Shown here: positions 56,875 to 64,000 of the stretch, piece after piece
Layout of the letters: every line of letters begins with the position of its first letter
Position numbering within the stretch: the stretch's first letter is position 1
Assembly: GCF_030272615.1 (NCBI RefSeq)
Contig: NC_081409.1
Span: forward strand, 19,842,260 to 19,906,259
DNA from: Cryptomeria japonica
Taxonomy: Eukaryota; Streptophyta; Pinopsida; Cupressales; Cupressaceae
Direction of reading: 5' to 3'
DNA: 64,000 nt
The notes under the pieces: model-generated
What the model saw: the letters and a program-made list of their open reading frames with translations, nothing else
What the model was told of the DNA's origin: nothing
Database searches by the model: none
Translations under genes and position numbers: made by a program

Positions 56875-57180
56875 AGAAAGTTTCCTTGAGGGTTTGGTGA
56901 TCTAATGATACATGTGCTATTATTCCCTCGGTTAGAGATGAGAAGTTGGAAATTACTTCATTACCGGTAGACAATGTTAAGTGAATACTTAACCGACATG
57001 CATTTAATGTGGTAGATGGCAAATTAACACTATAAATTTGTGGTTTTGGCTCCATTTCATTTCACCATGATTTCAAACATTCGTAGAGTGTGAAATTTGC
57101 AAAGCTAAGGAATTTCAAGCAAAGAGGCGAAGGACTTCAAGAAATCAACCCATCCAAGATAGAAAAAGGTATTTATCATC
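56875..57180 (+). other. E spacer between the two ORFs
   Basis: About 300 bp with no substantial frame, separating the Gag stop from the second ORF. No RT-type motif was seen in any frame. It may be an untranslated spacer or leader for the second ORF. Confidence 0.6.
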
Positions 57181-60100
57181 ATGGCATCCACCTCTGCACT
57201 TGAATATATAGCAAACCCTACTGTAGTTGAGGTCATAAAATTCCCTAGGCCCGTATTTCAACTAGTTCCTGAAGTAGCAAAGAAAGATGACAATATAGGT
57301 GCTTTCTCACAAATACCAAAAGGAGTTGTTTATGCTGAAGACCCCATAATTTACATTCACTAAAACATAGAGGAATTGGGAGATGAAGAGCTCAAAACTA
57401 TGTATAAAACTGTCATATGTTATAATTCCGTAAATGTGAAACCGGAACATAAAATCATTGAAACACTAGGATTTACTGAAATGCTCTGCATTCCTGCATT
57501 TCCCAAGGATGTGATTAGGATAGTCTTAAGTAGGGCACATGGTGAATTTTTCTGGTTAGATGTAATTCACAAAATCACCAAGGAAGCTGTGAAAGCTATC
57601 ATAGGGTTACCGACCACCGGTAAAAGGCCAGACAAAACTAAGAAGGTCTCCAATGACCTAGTTACTAAGCTAACTGGTGCTACATCTGATAAAAGGTCCC
57701 TAAGAGTCAATGATGTAACCGGCATCAATGTAAGGTTTATCAGCATGATATTAGGGTATAAGGCAACTCATGCAAACAGAATCAATTCAGTTTCAAGTTT
57801 ATGCATTAAAAGTGCTTATGACATGATCACAAATAATGCAAAAATTGATATATGTGAGTGGTTGAAAGATGAGTTAATTGACAACCTAGGCAAGATTAAG
57901 AAGGATAAGAAAGGAACTTTTAGGTTTGGGAATCTGCTAGTATGTTTGATGCTACATATAACCAAACAAGTTCCTGGTATAGGTTACAAAGAACTTGGAT
58001 TTGATATACCAATAGCTAAACAGTTAATAGAATTATTCAACAATATGGGAGAAGATAAGGAAAACAATATCCATGATTTCTTTCAAGCACTTAAGGTCAA
58101 AATGAAGAAGAGAATCAGATTATCACAAAATATTGTTGACAAATATAAGGATGAAATATGTTTTGTAATAAGTCATCACAAGAACAATCTAGGTAACAGA
58201 GATGGGCTATGAGACAGATGATCACATAATTGAGACTTATGCTAAAGCACTTCTGGAAGAACCAAACGAACCAAAGGAAGAAGTATTTGGTAGTGTTGAG
58301 ACTATAGAAAAACAAATACAATCTAAGAAGAGAGTGAAAAAGGTTGAGGCAGTTGTGAGAAGAGGCTCTAGACAGGCAAAAGCTATTAAAGAAGATGTGT
58401 TAAAACAACCCGTATCACTGAGGATGAGCTAGGAAATCTACAGCCTGACACTCATCTTTCACCGGTAGGCACTTCTTCGGAGAGTGACATGCCTGCAGCT
58501 TTCAAAAGGGTTGTAAGGAAAAGAGATCCCTCACTGGCAACCACACCCTCACCTAGGAGGACAAGACATAAACAACAAGCAATAAGATCACCGATTAAGA
58601 AGACTACACCAAAGAATAAACTGACACCCAAGAAGAAGAAGAGAACAAAACAAAACCTGGCTCCTCTTGATATACTATTGAATGAAATTATAGAGGAAGG
58701 GAAACTAAAGAATATACAAAAATTGTATGACACTCTAACAACGGATGAAAAAGAACAAGTAGAAAACAGTGTTGTATTGCATATGGACATGTATAAGAAA
58801 TTTTTGATAGAAGTTGTAGATGAAGTACTAGATGAACTGATCAAAAGACTGGAAGCAAGGAGACAAGCAGTAATATAACTTGACAAGAAAATCAAGATAG
58901 AAAAGCTACTTCCTGTGTACCCAGTGAACTCACCTAAAGAAATTGATGATTTAATTGCTAAAGCCAACTGGTCAATACTCTCTACTGCACACCGAAGCAT
59001 TGCATTAATGGTTGGAAGAGTCAATGAGGTGACTGAAGAAATAGAAAATGCATGGGATATATTCCTAATTGAAAAAGAAAAATAGGAAGAATATCGGAAC
59101 CCCAAACCAATAAAGGTATATCAAAAGGAAAGAGACAAAGGAAAAGGAAACGTTGGTGGACCTCCGAGTATTAAAGTGAAAGACAACTTACCCCCAACTT
59201 CTTTTACATCATCGGTAACAGCAACTAGAAAAGATCAACCGACAGTTGAAAGTATGGATGTAGAGGATGTCAATCCTAATCTTGAAGTCTTATACACAGT
59301 AGATGTTGATACACAAAAGATCAACATTGTGGTAGACAAAGATACAACTGGTAAGACTGAAATGGCTAGTGAGCCACTGGTAGTTGAGCAAACTGTTAAA
59401 ACATAGGAGAAACTGGCAGATGACAAAGAACAATAGGCAGAAGCTCAGACTGAGACAGTGCAACAAGAAAAGCAACAACAACAGGAACAGGTTCATGAGG
59501 AAACAGTGCCACCGACAACTGGAGAAGTACACAAACCATTGCTTAAAGAAATGCAAACACAAACAGACCTACCAGAGGTCACAACAAGCTTGGTTACTTC
59601 TTCCACTGGTGGAATTCAGAATGTTGATTCCTCCTCAGCAGGCCACAAACCAACAAATGTAACTGAAGTACTTTTGGATTCAATCAAAAGGATAACAGAT
59701 TGTAGTTCACAGGCTTACAAAGCTATAGATGACACAATCCCAATTTTGAAGGTAGTTGCTCCTAATTGTAATATAGACAATAAAGATTCTTTAGGACAAC
59801 TTGATACTTTGTGTAAATATATCACAGAAAACATTGAGAAAATAAAGGAAGAGACATTGAAGGACAAAGTAGAAATTGAAAAGCAAAAATTCTTTGAAGA
59901 TCAGATAAAGAAGTGTACTAGGGATTTTGACACACTTCTACCAGAACTATGTAACTTATTGAAAGAGTATAAAACTCTCTACAAAGACACCTGTAAGACA
60001 AACTTTTTGACAGTAGACATAGATAAGAAAATAAGCAAGGTACAAGATGAAATCAATAAACTTGTTGATAATTTTGTTAACTCACCTGATACATTATCAG

Positions 60101-60393
60101 TTTTTGAGCAAAGGATAACAAATTTTGAGGAAGAGTTACTTAAATTAGAAAGAGAAAAGGAGAGAATAGTGAATAAGGCAAAGGATCTGAGATTAAAACT
60201 GAGTCCAAGATTGGACTATCTAGCATCATTGCGGAAGGAAATATCTGAGGCACTGATACAGGGACAGAAAAAACCGATAGAGCATTTGCAGCACCTCACC
60301 AGTACAGTTAAAAGAACAGAGACAACAATAAGACACAGTAAAAATTTTATGGAGAGTATAAACTTGATTTTGGGGACCTGTTTCAAATTGTAA
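57181..60393 (+). pseudogene. E ORF2: large protein of unknown function
   Basis: I do not recognise this protein with certainty. ATG 57181 opens a frame of about 1,070 codons, held except for stops at 57361, 58876, 59083, 59404 and 59434 and a paired frameshift between about 58205 and 58410. Residues ~110-345 look globular (IRIVLSRAHGEFFWLDVIH, EAVKAIIGLPTTGKRPDK, KGTFRFGNLLVCLML) and recall plant mobile/transposon-associated domains. Residues ~435-495 are very basic (SPIKKTTPKNKLTPKKKKR), suggesting nuclear or nucleic-acid binding. A Gln/Thr-rich linker follows. Residues ~820-1070 are strongly helical (ITNFEEELLKLEREKERIV). No signal peptide or clear membrane span. It could be an env-like or structural factor. 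Confidence 0.6.
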
Positions 60394-60612
60394 CTACCCA
60401 GTTACAAGGTTGAAACTACAAACTCTACTGACATCTTGACAACCTTTGTCATTGATGCCAAAGGGGGAGTAGTGGTATGAGAAAATTCAATATCACATGA
60501 ATCATATTCTCAAGGGGAGCACACATTTTTGGTAACATTTTTGGACTTCACATTTTTGGATACACTTTTGAAATTTCTCATGAGTGTTGCCATCAATGCC
60601 AAAGGGGGAGAT
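60394..60612 (+). promoter_or_regulatory. E 3' non-coding region and polypurine tracts
   Basis: It contains two AAAGGGGGAG tracts. One, 60460-60469, follows GTCATTGATGCC; the other, 60601-60610, directly precedes the 3' LTR and is the likely PPT. GTTGCCATCAATG (60586-60598) upstream of the PPT is the exact reverse complement of CATTGATGGCAAC in the LTR (60665-60677). Confidence 0.85.
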
Positions 60613-61382
60613 TATTGGTATATGCACACTCCAATGAGACATTGTATGTGATTGAAGGTTTTGTCATTGATGGCAACCTTACAATCCTATGGCACCATTA
60701 AGATAGTTCACCGGCATCAATAGATCACACTCTACACCGGCATAGAGAAAGGAAGCATACCAACATAGAGGCCGACAGGATTTTTGTTATATTATATTTT
60801 GTTTATTATTATAAAAACCTTGTAAGCCAACTTGACAAGTTGTAAAATGACTCATATATAAAAGAGATCATTGTAGACATTAAGGAAGTGATGTAAGCGA
60901 AAAAGGAAGATATTAGGCAGACCTATTATGCAAAATATATGTTAAAGGTTTTATGTAAAGAACATAGCAGAAACCGGTACTAGATCAGGCATTATAGATG
61001 CTATTGTAAAGCAATATAAGATAATGGATTTGTATAATCCACATTGTAAGTCAGTGAGACTTCCCATTGAGCAGTGAGCTCTAGGCAATTGGCCTTCCTA
61101 CATGTGCAGGCCCCTCTTGTAAGTAATATTCTCTTATTGGCTAGTAAGTGGATATTGTGGGTCACAAATCCCACCGAGGTTTTTCCCACACCGGGTTTCC
61201 TCGTTAAATCCTTGTGTCATGGTGTGCTTTTCATGTGGATGTTTTTAACTATGTTTATTTCATTATTTATTGCATATCAGTACACTGTTATAATATGTTC
61301 TGCATGTTTTAAGTTGAGAAATTCTAATTACCAGTTATATACTGATTCACCCCCCCTCTCAGTATCTATGAGTTTCCTAACA
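60613..61382 (+). repeat. E 3' LTR
   Basis: A 770-bp copy of the 5' LTR, starting TATTGGTATATGC (second base changed from TG) and ending CTAACA. The U5 hairpin has CGAGG/CCTCG arms (61175-61179, 61199-61203). Confidence 0.92.
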
Positions 61383-61387
61383 GTTAC

Positions 61388-62089
61388 TAATTATCGAATC
61401 AACAAAATTCAAGTTTTTCATGTGAAACTATGCTCAATCGCTCCCAAAAATATCTCACATATCATATCCACACATAAAAGCATTAACCAAGTCAATCTTA
61501 AATATCTGCACTAGCAAAATTGATCTCCCACAAGTCGGCTTCACAAAATATCAAAATATGAAACATGTAGCTTCAAGTCAGCTCAAATCTTCTTAAAAAA
61601 ATATTCCCAATCCAAAACATATGATCACATGCTTCCCATAAGTCAGTCCAATTACCTCAAACTTACCAACAACCACTAGAATCACCTCAAGAAATCCGGT
61701 TGACATGATACACCTCAATAATGAAGATAACCTTGTTTTACTGTTCTATCGGATATCGAAACTTCTAACATGATAAAGAATCAACACTGGAGGATAGTAA
61801 TGCATGATAATCTACTTCCCATATTGAATCAACTTAATTTAGATGATTGAAACCAAAAACACATCACTGGAAATGTGAACTATTCACCAAAGCTGTGTAC
61901 AGAGTATCACCGATAGACTTGCACCAAAACTTACTCAAAATATCCTCAAGACACCCAGATAACCAAAAATCCATACTGGATAAGATCAATAGGCTGAGTT
62001 GCCATCAATGACAAGTCCTAAGAAATATCATGCATCAAATATGACCAATCTTCACCCGAGCATCACCGAAATAGTGTCTTATGCCAACA
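61388..62089 (-). repeat. D1 5' LTR, right part
   Basis: The continuation of the D1 LTR after E, ending plus-strand TATGCCAACA next to target duplication CTGAG. It includes GTTGCCATCAATG (61998-62010). Confidence 0.9.
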
Positions 62090-62829
62090 CTGAGAACCTG
62101 AATAATCAGAAGACTCCAAGGTATGTAAGATTTAATCATTGAGAAAATCAGATTATTGGTTATAAGAATAAAGGTGTGATGAATAGGAGAAGGATTTCTA
62201 CTGAAGAGATATGTTTGATTTCAAAGATGGAGCTTAAAGATGTGGTAGAAGCATGTAAAGATGAGAATTGGATAAAAGCAATGGAAGAAGAGTTGAATCA
62301 GATTGAGAAGAATAACACTTGGGAACTTGTTTCGAGACCTAAAGACAAAAATGTAATTGGTACTAAGTGGGTGTTCTGGAATAAACTAAATAAAGTCGGT
62401 GAAGTTTTCAAAAACAAAGAAAGACTGGTATGTAAAGGGTGTTCTCAGATGGAAGGAATTGATTATGAGGAGATGTTTTCTCCTGTAGCTAGAATTGAAG
62501 TTGTTATATTGTTGCTTGCATATGCTTCTTACAAGAATTTCAAGGTGTATCAAATGGATGTTAAGTCAACCTTTTTTAACGGTGATCTTGAAGAGGAAGT
62601 ATACATTGAGCTATCAGATGGATTTTTTTTATAAGATGAAGGAGATATGGTATGCAAATTCAAGAAATCACTGTATGGACTTAAGAAAGCCCCTAGATCC
62701 TAGTATGCGAGATTAGATAAGTATTTGTTGAAGCTAGGATTTTGTAAAGGTATCGCTGATAGTAATTATACTTTAAGGTTGACAATGATAACATTTTGAT
62801 TGTTGAAGTCTTTGTTGTTGATATCATTT
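62090..62829 (+). pseudogene. pol: F reverse transcriptase, N-terminal part
   Basis: The copia F frame resumes after D1. It has WIKAMEEELNQIEKNNTWEL, NVIGTKWVFWNKL, GIDYEEMFSPVARIEVV, YQMDVKSTFFNGDLEEEV and LYGLKKAPRS. Stops lie near 62632 and 62700, with a frame change near 62770. The catalytic site reads FVVD instead of FVDD, so one active-site Asp is lost. The gene is then cut by solo LTR D2, immediately after DI of the VDIIFGG-type segment; TTGGAGGA resumes at 63993. Confidence 0.9.
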
Positions 62830-63987
62830 TGTTGGAATCAATGAACACTAAGAGGAGGGGGGTAAATCAATGTTTCGGTATTTAGAAATTTGTTAATATG
62901 ATTCTTTAACCACTAGATGCTGATAACAAAAACTAAAATGCAAAAATACAAAGCAAATAGGAACATGACCATAACACCAATATTTTTACGTGGAAACCTA
63001 GAAAGGGAAAAACCATGGTGGGATTGAGTACCCATAATATTATCATACTATGGCGAGTATTAAAACAATATTACATGAGTTAGAATGTACATGCATTCAT
63101 GCACACTACATAGAGCTCACTACTCAATTACAAAAGAGTTACAACCCGGAGGAAGGCTCCCTTCCTTACAAGCTAATAAAAAATGATTACAATGAGTAAT
63201 GAACTGAAGAAAAGCATCTGACTATGCCAAATAACAATTCCAGTTAGGCACAAAGTGATCCACTATATTGTTCTAATAATCTGCTATGTTCTGCTCTACT
63301 ATTGATTATCAAATCAATAAAACTCAAGGTGCACACATGAAACTACGCTCAATCTCTCCCAAAATCATCTCCCAAAATTAGTAACCAAGTCGATCTTATA
63401 TATCCACACTAAAAAAATTGATCTCCTAGAATCGGCTTCACAAAATATCAGAATATGAAACATGTAGCTTAAAGTTGGCTCAAATCTTCATAAAACCATA
63501 TTTTGGATCCAAAACATATGATCACACACTTTCCATAAGACGGTCCAATTACCTTGAACTTACCAACAATCACCGGAATTGCCTCAAAGAATCTGGTTCA
63601 CATGCTACACCATCAATAATGAAGATAAGCCTGTTTTATTGCTCTACCAAATACCAGATCTTCTAACATGCATAGGAATCAACATCGGATGATAGTATTG
63701 CATGATAATCTACTTCTCATACTCAATCAACTTAACTCATATGACTATAATCCAAAAAACATCACCGGACAAGAGAAATTCTCACCCACACTGTACACTG
63801 AGTATCACTGATAGACTTACACCAGAACTTACTTAAAACATCCTCATGACATCTAAATATCCAAAAATCCATACCGGATAAGATTAATAAGTTGATTTGC
63901 CATCAATGACAACTCCTAATAAATCTCATGCACCAAATATCACCAATATTCACCAGAGCATCATCGGAATAGTGTCTAATGCCAATC
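62830..63987 (-). mobile_element. Solo LTR of the D family (D2)
   Basis: A 1,158-bp lone LTR starting TGTTGGAATCAATGAACAC and ending TAATGCCAATC. Target duplication CATTT (62825-62829) versus GATTT (63988-63992). The F reading frame resumes right after it, which shows that no internal D sequence remains. The recombined copy is similar in length to the D1 LTRs. Confidence 0.88.
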
Positions 63988-64000
63988 GATTTTTGGAGGA

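Larger units (their letters stand above)
54922..61382 (+). mobile_element. LTR element E without pol, carrying two ORFs
   Basis: A 6.5-kb LTR element nested in the D1 5' LTR. LTRs are 54922-55686 and 60613-61382; the target duplication is ATTAC (54917-54921) versus GTTAC (61383-61387). It has a Met-tRNA primer site, a polypurine tract, a Gag-like ORF (55758-56874) and an unknown ORF of about 1,070 codons (57181-60393). No protease, integrase, RT or RNase H motif was found in any frame, so it depends on other elements' enzymes. It shares the TGTTGG start, U5 motif and PPT with the copia families around it. Confidence 0.9.
44689..62089 (-). mobile_element. Non-autonomous LTR element D1 (minus strand)
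   Basis: A minus-strand element inserted in copia F, with target duplication TTGAG (44684-44688) versus CTGAG (62090-62094). Both LTRs are 1,174 bp once the nested elements are removed: 44689-45282 plus 51894-52473 (3'), and 54450-54921 plus 61388-62089 (5'). The internal region is only about 2 kb (52474-54449). It holds a coiled-coil, four-knuckle Gag and a remnant resembling the end of E's second frame, with no pol. Copia C sits in its 3' LTR and element E in its 5' LTR. Confidence 0.9.
32944..64000 (+). mobile_element. Ty1/copia element F (right end outside window)
   Basis: A plus-strand copia element. Its 5' LTR starts TGTTGGAAATTGC at 32944, is split by a LINE (32974-40785), and ends GCTAACA at 42103. 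The Met-tRNA primer site, Gag, protease and integrase follow to 44688. Element D1 then intervenes, and RT resumes at 62090. Solo LTR D2 (62830-63987) cuts the RT right after the catalytic motif. The remaining RT, RNase H and 3' LTR lie past the edge. The polyprotein has many stops and two or more frameshifts. Confidence 0.88.

Noticed and set aside
58452..59105. 217-codon minus-strand frame with hydrophobic stretches that could look like membrane spans
   Set aside because: It is antisense to the basic and helical parts of E ORF2, which is continuous over a far longer region.

Overview
The window is plant nuclear DNA made almost entirely of nested, decayed retrotransposons. I find no convincing host protein-coding gene, no RNA gene and no CRISPR array. 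The evidence for a land plant is: copia elements primed by initiator-Met tRNA, two chromodomain-bearing Ty3/gypsy elements, an L1-type LINE whose first ORF carries the plant DUF4283 plus CCHC arrangement and whose second ORF ends in an RNase H, and Gag and LTR types typical of large plant genomes. The AT-rich, deeply nested layout with long old LTR elements suggests a gymnosperm, but that is an inference.

Layout. (1) 1-2368 and 9255-~9850 are an old minus-strand gypsy element, G: Gag remnant, leader and part of its LTR. A copia element, K1 (2374-9249, target duplication AACTA), splits it. (2) 9850-11480 is unassigned sequence with two similar G-box/CGCGGTC modules. (3) 11486-29959 is a chromovirus, A (target duplication GAAAT). 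Its integrase is interrupted by a second chromovirus, B (16505-27103, minus strand, target duplication GTTTT). B holds a truncated copia piece (C2) and a solo LTR of the K family (22668-24075, target duplication GGTTG). (4) From 29965 to the right edge there is another nest. A minus-strand element, D3, is split by a copia element, F (32944 to beyond the window). F's 5' LTR is split by a LINE (32974-40785, 14-bp target duplication). F's coding region is split by element D1 (44689-62089) and by a solo LTR, D2 (62830-63987). D1's two LTRs are split by copia C (45283-51888) and by element E (54922-61382).

Most unusual content. Element E has two LTRs, PBS and PPT, but no protease, integrase or reverse transcriptase. 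It carries a coiled-coil Gag with four CCHC knuckles and then a second reading frame of about 1,070 codons that I do not recognise. D1 and D3 carry the same kind of Gag, and D1 keeps a piece resembling the end of the second frame. The LINE has a third ORF whose start overlaps the stop of its RT ORF by 8 nt. The K-family LTR holds a string of about nine small hairpins, nearly all with a TAAC loop, conserved in all three copies. Two further RNA-like structures recur across several copia-like families: a U5 hairpin with compensatory stem changes, and an inverted repeat enclosing the polypurine tract.

How the parts relate. All copia-like families here (K, C, F, D, E) share TGTTGG-type LTR starts, Met-tRNA primer sites, AAAGGGGGAG polypurine tracts and a pyrimidine-rich U5 end. 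E and D could therefore plausibly have been mobilised by proteins from the copia elements. Every coding region carries stops or frameshifts, so nothing here looks active.
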